NCBI RefSeq assembly: GCF_023073415.1
Contig: NZ_JADPJL010000082.1
Span: 51,673 to 115,672 of the forward strand
DNA length: 64,000 nucleotides
Source: Bradyrhizobium sp. 190
GTDB taxonomy: Bacteria; Pseudomonadota; Alphaproteobacteria; Rhizobiales; Xanthobacteraceae
Direction: 5' to 3'
In this document: piece after piece, positions 26,453-34,178 of the stretch
How positions within the stretch are numbered: the first letter of the stretch is position 1
Layout of the letters: each line of letters begins with the position of its first letter
Notes under the pieces: generated by a model
What the model was told of the DNA's origin: nothing
Databases searched by the model: none
Seen by the model: only the letters and a program-made list of their open reading frames with translations
Made by a program: the position numbers and the translations under genes

Positions 26453-27007
26453 TTAAGCGCTCTTCCGCGACCTAAAACCCCGAACGAATTCCTCCAAATA
26501 GGGCAGCACTTCAAACAGCAGGACTGCGGATAAGAATGCGGCGACGTACCTCCACGGTAACGGGTCTCGCTTAAAGACGAGTTCGTAACGTGCCACCTCA
26601 GAACCAAATCCCCAGAGGCTGAGGAATTGCGGCCAGTTCAAGATAATTACGATAACCATCGCCATGAGAGGCATCAGTTCCAGAAAACTATGCACCTGCT
26701 GTTCGATGGGCGTGATGAGCCGCTTGTGACTGGCGAACGTAGTGTCCCACAGTGCTGTCAACTGGTGCGCAACAAAACCGGCAATCATAGCAGCTATAAT
26801 GAGTGCGTTGATCTCAAAAAATAGCGCCGCCAGCAGGGGTATCGCCACCTCGATCAACATCAATAGATGAAGCAGAGTTTCCCTATAACCGCTCGTAATC
26901 TCAATCCGTGAAGCTCGATGGCAAAGGTAATCAGCAAAACCTGCCAATAACCAAAGAGGCAGGACAAAGTATAACAATATGGTTTCAGCTGCTGCGGAGT
27001 GGTCCAT
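26453..27007 (-). CDS. Integral membrane protein, hypothetical
   Basis: 184 residues from ATG 27007 (MDHSAAAETILLYF). Five hydrophobic stretches are visible, and charged/polar signatures CHRASRIEITSGYRETLLH and TFASHKRLITPIEQQVHSFLELMP are likely conserved. Ends 22 bases before the SDR-DoxX start, so it is the first gene of a three-gene membrane operon. It has no known domain that I can name. Confidence 0.75.
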   Translation of the reverse strand: MDHSAAAETILLYFVLPLWLLAGFADYLCHRASRIEITSGYRETLLHLLMLIEVAIPLLAALFFEINALIIAAMIAGFVAHQLTALWDTTFASHKRLITPIEQQVHSFLELMPLMAMVIVIILNWPQFLSLWGFGSEVARYELVFKRDPLPWRYVAAFLSAVLLFEVLPYLEEFVRGFRSRKSA

Positions 27008-27029
27008 CCGGTAAGCACTTCTCGTCTGG

Positions 27030-27191
27030 TTACAGGGTGTCGGGAGTGCGGACGGGAGATGACTTGTCCTCGTTTCGCAACTCCTGCTCCGCCAGCTGCC
27101 AAAATTCATCCTCTCTGCCTTCGGGTCTGCCGCTCCGCTCCCAGATCTCATAGGCGCGGTTCTCAATATCCTTTTCAGTCGGTTGGGTCAC
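27030..27191 (-). CDS. DUF2934 small protein
   Basis: 53 residues from a GTG at 27191, chosen because AAGGAG sits seven bases before it. It carries IENRAYEIWERSGRPEGREDEFWQLAEQEL, a complete DUF2934 pattern. Second of three in the window. Confidence 0.75.
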   Translation of the reverse strand: MTQPTEKDIENRAYEIWERSGRPEGREDEFWQLAEQELRNEDKSSPVRTPDTL

Positions 27192-27379
27192 ACGTCGTCT
27201 CCTTTTGGGTACGGGGATCTCGCGTGAGTGTCGGCTCATCGCGACCTGCGCATCAGTCTCGTGTCGACCAGGGGGCGGCCTCCTCGGCCGGATGTGCGCC
27301 CCCAGATATGTCTGCAGTTTGGACCCGCGCCGCCGCCGGCTCGCTTCGGCGCGGGGATCTACCAATCATTGGGATGTAC

Positions 27380-27877
27380 TTACGCGGCCTGCTGTTCGTG
27401 GCGCACGTACTCCATCGTGACCTTTGCGACGTTGGCATCGATCCAAGCCGCCATGCGCTCTTCCTCCTTCAACGAGGTTTCAAGCGGAGCGCGGGCGGAT
27501 TCCATGCCGGCCGCCGGGCAGAGCGTCAACAGCGATTTATAGGCGGCGATCTCGAAGTGCTCGAACGCGTTGTTCGCAAAGGTATTCTTCAAAATCTCGT
27601 CGCCCGCCATGGAATGTGCCATTGCCATGGCATTCGCCGCGACCGACTGGACCGTATCCTTGAGGCTGGAGGTGCTCTCACCGCACGCCTCCAGGCACCG
27701 CTCCAGGCGCTGCAATTGCTGGTTCGTCTCCTGAAGATGGGTGGCGACTTTTGCTTTCACCTCCGGATAGTCATCCAGCCTTTCGGATTGCCGTTCCATC
27801 AGTTCGCGCGCCTGGATTTCCATCGCATGCGCGTTTCTCAAGCCGACCACAAATATATCGCGAGCCGTCTGGGTCAT
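27380..27877 (-). CDS. DUF892/YciE-like ferritin-fold stress protein
   Basis: 165 residues from ATG 27877 (GGAG six bases upstream). Helical bundle with the family pattern: RDIFVVGLRNAHAMEIQARELMERQ, VKAKVATHLQETNQQLQRLERCLEACGE, FANNAFEHFEIAAYKSLLTL and LEEERMAAWID (here LKEEERMAAW). Glu/His residues at ferritin-like positions may bind metal. Promoter box 38 bases upstream, divergent from the catalase gene. Confidence 0.85.
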   Translation of the reverse strand: MTQTARDIFVVGLRNAHAMEIQARELMERQSERLDDYPEVKAKVATHLQETNQQLQRLERCLEACGESTSSLKDTVQSVAANAMAMAHSMAGDEILKNTFANNAFEHFEIAAYKSLLTLCPAAGMESARAPLETSLKEEERMAAWIDANVAKVTMEYVRHEQQAA

Positions 27878-27914
27878 TTGCCTCTCCATTCCCGACTTGG
27901 CCAAGATCGGCGAA

Positions 27915-27939
27915 AACAGCATGCGGCTACCAATGTTCC
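27915..27939 (-). promoter_or_regulatory. EcfG-type stress promoter for the DUF892 gene
   Basis: Minus strand GGAAC (27939-27935), 16 bases, TGTT (27918-27915). Confidence 0.7.
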
Positions 27940-28027
27940 TATCGAAGTCCGTGGTGCGCTGTTTATTCGCACGACCAGCCTGATCTCCTACTCGACGATA
28001 GCCTCGGACGGAATCCTTCGCCCGGTA

Positions 28028-28052
28028 GGAACAAACGACACCGGCCACCGTT
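28028..28052 (+). promoter_or_regulatory. EcfG promoter, full consensus, for the catalase-DUF892 gene
   Basis: GGAAC at 28028-28032, exactly 16 bases, CGTT at 28049-28052, 36 bases before the ATG. Confidence 0.85.
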
Positions 28053-28088
28053 CAGGATGATATTTCCTCCCACCTCCCGAGGCGCTCC

Positions 28089-29355
28089 ATGTATCACCAT
28101 GTCAAGAAGCTGATGTTCACCGTCCGCGTCGACGAACCGGACCCCCGTTTCGGCAATATGCTTCTTGAACAGTTCGGCGGCGCCAACGGCGAACTCGCGG
28201 CCGCAATGCAATATTCGATACAGGGACTCAATTGCGAGGATCCGGACCGCAAGGACCTGTTGATGGACATCGGCACCGAGGAACTGAGTCATCTTGAAAT
28301 CGTCGGCACGCTGGCGCGCATGCACCTCAAGCCGATGAAGTTCGACCGCCAGGCTGCCGAAGCCGATCCCCTGATTGCGATCGCAGGCGGCGGTGGCGTG
28401 AACCTGTTCAATTCCCAAGGCAACGCCTGGACTGCCGACTACCTAAAGATAACTGGCGAACTCGACGTCGACCTGCGCAGCAACATCGCCGCCGAGGCGC
28501 GCGCCAAAGATCGTCTACGAGCGGCTGATTAATTTCTGCGACGACGCCGGCACCAAGGACGCGCTTCAGTTCCTGATGACCCGCGAAATCACCCACATGA
28601 AGGCGTTCGCGCTGGCGCTCGAGAGCATGGGCAAGCCAGCCTTCAGCATCGGGCGCATCGCGCCGACCCCGGGACTGGTCGACCAGTTCTTCAACGACTC
28701 CACCGGAGCCGGAGAGCATGGCGAGATCGACACCCGCGGGCCTTGGAACGAAGGCAACGGCTGGGTGTTCACGGAATCACCGGCCATTCAGGCCGAACCG
28801 GGCGCCAGCGCCATCGTCACAGAAAGTTCGCCGCCGGCCGAGCAAGCCGGCCTGACTGACCTGCTGATCGACGAGCTCCGCGACATCCTGCACGCGGAAA
28901 AGCAACTGACCAAGGCGCTGCCGAAGATGGCCGAGGCAGCGCGCTTCGATCAGCTGCGTGAGCTGTTCGAGCAGCATCTCGTCGAGACCGAAAACCAGGT
29001 AGAGCGTATTAACGAATGCTTCGAGCTGCTCGGCAAGACCGCCCGCGCCAAACCTTGCAAGGGCATGATGGGGCTGGTGGAGGAAGGCCAGGAGGTCATG
29101 ACCGAAGGCGAGGAAAAGGAAGATGCGGCCGCGGACCTTGCGCTGATCGGAGCGGCGCAGCGTGTTGAGCACTATGAGATCTCGGCTTACACGACGGCGA
29201 AGAATCTTGCCCAACAACTACGCCACAGCGCCGTCGTCGCACTGTTGTCGAAGTCGCTGGCTGAAGAAGAGAATTCGGATCAGTTACTCAACCAGGTCGC
29301 TCGGTCGCTGATGTCGGTAGCAAAAATGCCTGCCGCGATCGAACAAGTCGAATAA
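28089..29355 (+). pseudogene. Manganese catalase fused to a DUF892 domain, one frameshift
   Basis: Residues 1-~250 are a non-haem manganese catalase: RFGNMLLEQFGGANGELAAAMQY (metal Glu), DIGTEELSHLEIVG (Glu-x-x-His) and, after the break, LMTREITHMKAFALALE (Glu-x-x-His) with DTRGPWNEGNGW. The ORF stops at 28532 because AAAGATC carries one extra A near 28507. The next frame resumes exactly at KIVYERLINFCDDAG and runs on without a stop through a linker into a DUF892/YciF domain (LLIDELRDILHAEKQL, LFEQHLVETENQVERI, AAQRVEHYEISAY). Reconstructed length is ~421 residues. It would detoxify hydrogen peroxide in the cytoplasm. A single-base error in the sequence is an alternative explanation. Confidence 0.8.
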
Positions 29356-29487
29356 CATCGGTTCAGTTGACGCGCCGGAGTAACTTGCGATCGAGCTCGG
29401 ACTTTCGTCACCTTCACGCCGGTCCGCGCCGAGCCGTTCGCTTGACGGGCAAAGAAGCGTTTCGGATGTCCACGGCGGGCAATCGAA

Positions 29488-29712
29488 TTAACTCGGCCCT
29501 GGTGTATCGTCCTCCTTCGGCGGCCGCAGGCCCGGCGAGTTAAGCCAATCGTCCATATGGGCTGCCGCTTCGATCTTCCGCGCCTTTTTCAAGACGCCTT
29601 CGCGAACTAATCCATAGGGTAGCAGCTTCGCCTCGTCTCGGAGCCTTTGAGCCTCTTCGACAAGCCGCTCTTGAAGTGGTTTTGTTTGTTTGACACGCCG
29701 CCGCTTGATGAT
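29488..29712 (-). CDS. Small B-family protein (PGLxPPK type), uncertain start
   Basis: About 74 residues: basic start KRRRVKQTK, a charged helix (LVEEAQRLRDEAKLL) and the tail AAHMDDWLNSPGLRPPK. It is a paralogue of 32902-33141 and 54405-54605, which share ASHIDEWL/ASHMAGWL and PGLQPPK. No ATG/GTG/TTG lies in frame at the expected place (ACG ATC ATC instead), so either it uses a rare start or it is a dead copy. The upstream DNA is shared with 33148-33222. Confidence 0.5.
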   Translation of the reverse strand: MIKRRRVKQTKPLQERLVEEAQRLRDEAKLLPYGLVREGVLKKARKIEAAAHMDDWLNSPGLRPPKEDDTPGPS

Positions 29713-29720
29713 CGTGGCGC

Positions 29721-29798
29721 GCTCCTTTCCATTAGAGGAAGGCGGGAGCGCTACCAGGCGTTCTCATCACAGATAAAAGCCACGAACCGGGCTGTGAT
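29721..29798. repeat. Upstream repeat shared by two B-family genes, copy 1
   Basis: Same order of words as 33148-33222: GCTCCTTTCC, GAGGAAGGCGGGAGCGC, GTTCTCATCACAGATAA, AGCCACG, ACCGGGCTGTGA. The flanks TCACAG...CTGTGA are inverted, so the block may form a hairpin or be a regulator site. Confidence 0.7.
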
Positions 29799-29968
29799 GA
29801 TTATGAATGTACCACTATTTAACGCGAGCGTATGTCCACAAGTGCACACAAGTAAATTTCGGTCGCCAGGTGCAACAGCCCGAGCACGACCGATCCATCC
29901 CAAGGACGCCGCTGGGGATGGCGATGAAACCATTGCGAATTCCGGGGTTTGTTATTTTACCGGAGGCA

Positions 29969-30318
29969 ATGATGTCGAATTTCGTAGCCCTTGTTGTGGA
30001 AGATGATGCGTTCCAGCGCGAGTGCCTCGCCGATCTGCTGAAAAGCGAGGGCCTGGAGGTGGTGGAGTGTGCCAATGGAGAGGTATCGCGGAACTGGTGC
30101 TGGCTTCAACCGGCCCTGAACTCCGGGCCCTCGTGACCGATGTCGTGCTCGGTGGAGAGATGTCGGGCGTGCAACTTGCGCAGTATGCCAAGCGCGAATT
30201 CCCTAATCTGAATGTCGTAATGGTCTCTGGTCACGGAACGCCCTACGTGCCGCACGGCACCCATTTTCTGATGAAGCCCTATGATCCGCGGCAGCTACTG
30301 GATGCGGTGCTGAGGTGA
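29969..30318 (+). pseudogene. Single-domain response regulator, one frameshift
   Basis: Frame 1 gives the receiver N-terminus FVALVVEDDAFQRECLADLL and GLEVVECANGE. The next frame gives IAELVLASTGPELRALVTDVVLG with the phosphoacceptor Asp, VVMVSGHG and the conserved Lys in LMKPYDPRQL. A missing base near 30082 explains the split. No output domain. It may have been the partner of the nearby HWE kinase (31217-32653), also broken. Confidence 0.7.
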
Positions 30319-30394
30319 GCTGAGCCGTCAGGACTTTGTACACGAGACCTGAGGCCCTTCGGGAACCATGTGTTTTGCTCTGCATTTTCCCGAC

Positions 30395-30622
30395 ATGCCG
30401 CGGTATTATTTCAATGTGCTCAACGGGACCGCTAGTTTCGATGACGAGGGCGTGGAGCTGCAGGACGACGAAGCCGCCTGGCGTCAGGCCACGACAACAG
30501 CAGGCGAGCTGCTCAAGGACATCGACGGAAAGTTTCGGCCCGACCAGGAATGGAGCCTTGAGGTAACCGACGCGCGACGAAAGCCGATCTATGTAATTAG
30601 CATCAGCGCTCAGAAGAAGTGA
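30395..30622 (+). CDS. DUF6894-type small protein
   Basis: 75 residues. The start MPRYYFNVLNGTASFDDEGVEL and the helix WRQATTTAGELLKDIDG are the hallmark of the small rhizobial family MPRYYFHxxDG. No known function. A GGAAC-N16-CATT at 30362-30386 is too near the ATG to be a good promoter. A terminator follows. Confidence 0.75.
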   Translation: MPRYYFNVLNGTASFDDEGVELQDDEAAWRQATTTAGELLKDIDGKFRPDQEWSLEVTDARRKPIYVISISAQKK

Positions 30623-30685
30623 ACCTAATCGCACCTCGCCCCGACATACGGTTACTGGAGGATTGCAATTTCCAGTTCCAGCGCA

Positions 30686-30726
30686 CCGCCACTGAGCATT
30701 ATTCGGCTCGGTGGCGGTTTCGTTTT
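30686..30726 (+). terminator. Rho-independent terminator
   Basis: Stem CCGCCACTGAG / CTCGGTGGCGG (one mismatch) with a ten-base loop, followed by TTTCGTTTTA. Confidence 0.7.
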
Positions 30727-30734
30727 ATGGAAAG

Positions 30735-30880
30735 GGCTCCCGAGGGCACCAGCAATGACCGAGAACCATTTGGTCCAATCCAGCCCGTTGCGAGAGAAGA
30801 CTTTCTTTCGCCCGCCATTCAAGTGAACCCGAGTAGGTAGCCGTCGAACTTGATTTCGTGGAGGCACTGGGCGCCCTTGG
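30735..30880 (-). pseudogene. Relic of a LigD-type DNA ligase domain
   Basis: The minus strand reads CLHEIKFDGY, the ligase adenylation motif, then in shifted frames VHLNGGRKKVFSRNGLDWT and SVIAGAL, matching the start of a LigD ligase domain. Only ~45 residues are left. It is the third ligD-like sequence in the window, and its flanks hold no more of the gene. Confidence 0.55.
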
Positions 30881-30905
30881 GCGCCTGGTCTTCAGCGTGG
30901 CGAAC

Positions 30906-31216
30906 TCGGCTTTAATGAGAATTGACACTCACTCAAAAAACCCGTCGCACTTTGGACTGCAACGGCGGGCATTGTACTTGCTTCCTGAAATCTCGAACAA
31001 TCAGGGGACGTCCACCAGTGCTATAAGGTGGCTTCGAGCGACGACACGCATGTCCGTTTACGCCAGAAGCTGACATCGGCCGAGCCTCATCCGTTGCTTA
31101 TGGCGTTATGCCCCGCCACAGACTACTCCATGAATCGCTGGGACTCGCCGCGGCAGTGCGCAGCCATGGCGTCGTTAGCTCTAGCACCCTACTTCAGCCG
31201 CGCGTAGCGGCCCGGC
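30906..31216. other. Intergenic region, nothing recognised
   Basis: No supported reading frame or promoter; it lies between the ligase relic and the end of the kinase pseudogene. Confidence 0.5.
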
Positions 31217-32653
31217 CTATGAAAGGGGCAAGACGATTTCGCACGTGAGCCCTTGGTCGCGCCAATCGAACTGCACCTCACCCTTGAGTTGGCCAATCAT
31301 ATTTTCCATAATGCGTGTGCCGAATCCGCGGTGCGTGGGCGGCGTGACGGTCGGCCCGCCCAATTCGATCCAGCGCAAGCTGAGCCGTCCGTTTGCTGTA
31401 ACGGACCATGAGATTTCAACGCGACCCTCCGCTGCCGACAGCGATCCGTATTTTGCCGCGTTGGTCGCAAGCTCGTGCAAGGAGATTGCAGTAGTCTGGG
31501 CTGTGCTCGGCTCCAGCATAACGGCTGGCCCCTCAATTCGCACGCGCGCCTCTTTCTCCCCGCTGTAAGCCAAAAGCTCCTGCGCGGCCAGACGGTGAAG
31601 CTCGGCTCCCGCCCAGCGGGATTCCACGAACAGCGTATGGACCTTTGCGAGGGCTTCGATGCCGCCCTTCGATCAGCTCTTTAAGATCATCTGACGTATC
31701 GGATTTAGAAAGACGCACCGTCGCCAGCACTGTGGCCAAGATGTTCTTTGTTCGATGCTCGGCCTCGCGCGCCAGATTGACGATTTGCGCCTCGTTGCGT
31801 TTGTGCTCAGTTATGTCGCGAGCGATTTTCGATGCGCCGATGACGATGCCTTGAGCGTTTCTGACCGGTGAGACGGTCAGCGAAATGTTAATCAAACTCC
31901 CATGCTTGCGCTGCCGAACGGTTTGGAAGTGGTCGACGCGCTGGCCGCGCCGAATCCGCTCCATGATCGCTTCTTCCTCTTTTTGCTGACCGGGTGGAAC
32001 TAGAAGCATAATGGGCTTGCCGATGATTTCCTCGGCCGTATAGCCAAAAACGCGCTCCGCGCCGCCGTTCCAACTCGTGATGATGCCTTCGAGGTCCTTG
32101 CTGACGATTGCATCGTCGCTGGATTCGATGATAGCGGCGAGCCGTAGCGCGGCCTCCTCGCTGCGTTTGCGCTCCGTTATATCCTGGAAGCAGTTGACGG
32201 CACCGACAACGTTTCCACCGCTATCCTTGATTGCCTCGATGTCAACAAGTGCAATGCCGCGCAAGCCATCAGGCCGCTCGATGTGTACTTCCTGTTGGCG
32301 CACGGAAATGCCGGTGCGCAGCACATCTGCCATGGGGCATTGATGGTGCGGGAGCAAACTGCCGTCGGGGCGGAACATTCGATACGATCCGCAAAACCGT
32401 TCATCGGGATCGCCGAGTCTAGGCGACCGGCCCCATAGTTCGGCAGCGCGGCGGTTGTATCGAAGAACGAGACCGTCCCGGCATAAACGGCAAATGGCAA
32501 TTGCTCGAACAACAGCCCCGGCAATGCGAAGCCCTGCTCCTGATCACGCAAATCGACGATGACGCCAGCCGCGTTCGCGACCGCATCCACCTTGATAGGC
32601 TTTCTCATGAGTTTACGCCAGATACGTGGCGTGTCGGATGGTACATTGGTCAT
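31217..32653 (-). pseudogene. PAS-PAS HWE-type sensor histidine kinase, two frameshifts
   Basis: Three frames join into ~478 residues. A first PAS (LPFAVYV-RDGLVLRYNRRAAELWGR) is followed by a PAC part (GAVNCFQDITERKRSEE) and a second PAS (IESSDDAIVSKDLEGIITSWNGGAERVFGYTA) with its PAC (ARDITEHKRNEAQ). The HWE H-box EAEHRTKNILATVLA carries the phospho-His. The ATP domain keeps ELATNAAKYGSLS and GFGTRIMENMI. Indels lie near 32485 and 31645. HWE kinases often feed the PhyR-EcfG general stress pathway, so its loss beside an EcfG regulon is notable. Confidence 0.85.
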
Positions 32654-32710
32654 GTGCCGCCTACTTTCGCGTCCCCGCGTTTACGAAAGAGGCCGCCAAC
32701 AAAGGCGACC

Positions 32711-32887
32711 TTACGCCGTGTTTCGCGTGTTCAGGGCTTGCTCAATTTCGTCCGCAAGCCGATTTAAATGACAGTGCAATCGATCGAAGAAGTCTCGCTT
32801 GGCACTGGCCGTAGCGAGATCCCGGATCAGCGCAGCCTCGGCCGCGTCCTTCCGCAAACGTTCCTGTGCCGCCAGATAATCCTGCAT
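32711..32887 (-). CDS. Small coiled-coil A-family protein
   Basis: 58 residues from ATG 32887: MQDYLAAQERLRKDAAEAA, then LIRDLATASAKRDFFDRLHCHLNRLADEIEQAL. It is nearly all helix. The paralogue at 53755-53934 shares QDYLAQIEKLRKDAAECALIRDLA and DRLHSHL. Both lie next to a B-family gene, so A and B form a duplicated pair. Function unknown. Confidence 0.65.
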   Translation of the reverse strand: MQDYLAAQERLRKDAAEAALIRDLATASAKRDFFDRLHCHLNRLADEIEQALNTRNTA

Positions 32888-32901
32888 ATCTGACGGCCTG
32901 A

Positions 32902-33141
32902 CTATTTGTTCTGATCGGACAGTAAGTTTTCCAAAACCTTTGGAGGCTGCAATCCCGGCGAAGTTAGCCACTCGTCGATATGCGAGGCGGTCTCAGCTTG
33001 CCTGGCTCGTCGCAAAAGGAGTTCTTGGGCATGGCTGCCGGGAGGTAGCTTTTGAGCGGCCTCCCTAAATCGCAGGGCCCCTTCGGCCAGACGGTCCTGG
33101 AATGTCTTTTCGTGCTTGATGCGGCGTCGCTGCTGCGGCAT
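32902..33141 (-). CDS. Small B-family protein (PGLQPPK type)
   Basis: 79 residues from ATG 33141 (MPQQRRRIKHEK) after AAGGAG. Helical middle (LAEGALRFREAAQKLPPG, LLLRRARQAETA) and the family tail ASHIDEWLTSPGLQPPK. It is the best-preserved of three copies. It ends 14 bases before the A-family ATG, so the two make an operon. The upstream repeat (33148-33222) and a possible EcfG-like box (33231-33255) precede it. Confidence 0.7.
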   Translation of the reverse strand: MPQQRRRIKHEKTFQDRLAEGALRFREAAQKLPPGSHAQELLLRRARQAETASHIDEWLTSPGLQPPKVLENLLSDQNK

Positions 33142-33147
33142 TGCGCT

Positions 33148-33222
33148 GCTCCTTTCCATGAGGAAGGCGGGAGCGCAACCGAGCGTTCTCATCACAGATA
33201 AGAGCCACGGACCGGGCTGTGA
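33148..33222. repeat. Upstream repeat shared by two B-family genes, copy 2
   Basis: Partner of 29721-29798, with a few base differences and one small gap. Contains TCACAG and CTGTGA flanks about 20 bases apart. Confidence 0.7.
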
Positions 33223-33230
33223 CAGAAATT

Positions 33231-33255
33231 AGCGTAATCCCTTCGGAACGGTTCC
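33231..33255 (-). promoter_or_regulatory. Possible EcfG-type promoter for the B-A gene pair
   Basis: Minus strand GGAAC (33255-33251), 16 bases, CGCT (33234-33231): one mismatch. It would give a ~85-base leader that includes the shared repeat. Confidence 0.4.
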
Positions 33256-33434
33256 ACCAGCGGATTCTGCCCTTCCGCGCGCTACCGTTTGTCGCCGCGC
33301 TGTCGGGCGAATTCTAAAACTATGCGGTCGAGCGCTTCCCTCCCGGCACCGTGGGCCTCGGATTGGGAGGCGTACGATTCATTCGGCTAATGGGCTCGAA
33401 GACGCTTGCCCGGATTGCGGGAGAACAATGGAAG

Positions 33435-33460
33435 GGAACTGACAAATTGGTAGCCCCGTT
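33435..33460 (+). promoter_or_regulatory. EcfG promoter with 17-base spacer
   Basis: GGAAC at 33435-33439, 17 bases, CGTT at 33457-33460. The gene behind it is degenerate. Confidence 0.65.
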
Positions 33461-33509
33461 GAAGGTTCGCTTTTAGGGGTGTCACACGCAGCCGAACGCG
33501 ATCTCCACG

Positions 33510-33840
33510 GTGGGAGAGATGGGTAATGACGAGACGCTAAGCATTGAGATGCGCAAGCGCAAATTCGCGTATCAGATCGGTATGGATGTCTCGCCTACGA
33601 TTGCGCTCGCTCAAGATGCAACACCAGCAAAGCGACCTACCGTCAGCGCGAAGCCGTTCGTTCAGGCGAAGTCGAGGGCGCCCGTTGGTTGCAAGCTCGT
33701 CGGAACGGTCAAAGGGACGAAGCTCTGGGCGGGCGAATGCAGTCGCGCCGGAGTTAAGAACAGGTACGCCAGTCGAAGAGTCGAGTGCGACGTCGGTCCC
33801 CGACGTGACGGGCGGGGCCGCCCCGAAGGATAAGCAGTAG
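33510..33840 (+). pseudogene. Small secreted-type hypothetical protein, frameshifted
   Basis: The middle reads PTIALAQDATPAKRPT and APVGCKLVGTVKGTKLWAGEC. The next frame gives the expected tail APELRTGTPVEESSATSVP to a stop at 33840. I recall intact rhizobial relatives with a signal peptide ending in ALAQ; here the N-terminal hydrophobic stretch is spoiled (QIGMDVSPTIALAQ). Two lesions: loss of the signal peptide and an indel near 33745. Confidence 0.6.
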
Positions 33841-33850
33841 TGTTGCTATT

Positions 33851-34153
33851 ATGTGCAATCTCTAAAGCATCACCCCCAACCAAGAAGCCATTCGCGCGCT
33901 GTTCCGCTTGGTGAATCGCTATGTCGGCAACCTCGCGCCGATGCCGGGCGTGTTTCCCGATTATCCGGCTCATCGAAATGACTCTGATGCGGTGGGAAAT
34001 GCCGCCGCCGACGCGAACCGGTGGTCCGCCAGTGACAAACATTCGCAACACCTCGTCCCCGCATTGGCGCGGCAGGCTGAAGCCAGAAAACCGCTGCCTC
34101 GTGCCGTTCAACAGCTTCGCTGAATACGCGCCGGAGCCCAACCCGGCGCCTTA
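33851..34153 (+). pseudogene. SRAP/YedK (HMCES-like) gene with nonsense codon, frameshift and 3' truncation
   Basis: Starts ATG TGC AAT CTC TAA: the catalytic Cys2 of MCNLY is kept but codon 5 is TAA (33863-33865). After it comes ITPNQEAIRALFRLVNRYVG and PMPGVFPDYPA, then in the next frame RWGMPPPTRTGGPPVTNIRN and PENRCLVPFNSFAEYAPEPNP. The last ~100 residues of the family are absent. SRAP proteins crosslink abasic sites in single-stranded DNA. It ends just before the intact export locus, so the truncation may mark its insertion boundary. Confidence 0.85.
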
Positions 34154-34178
34154 GGAATCCGCTATTTGAGGACATGCC

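Noticed and set aside
30362..30386. GGAAC-N16-CATT box before the DUF6894 gene
   Set aside because: The -10 would be only about eight bases from the ATG, leaving no room for a ribosome site.
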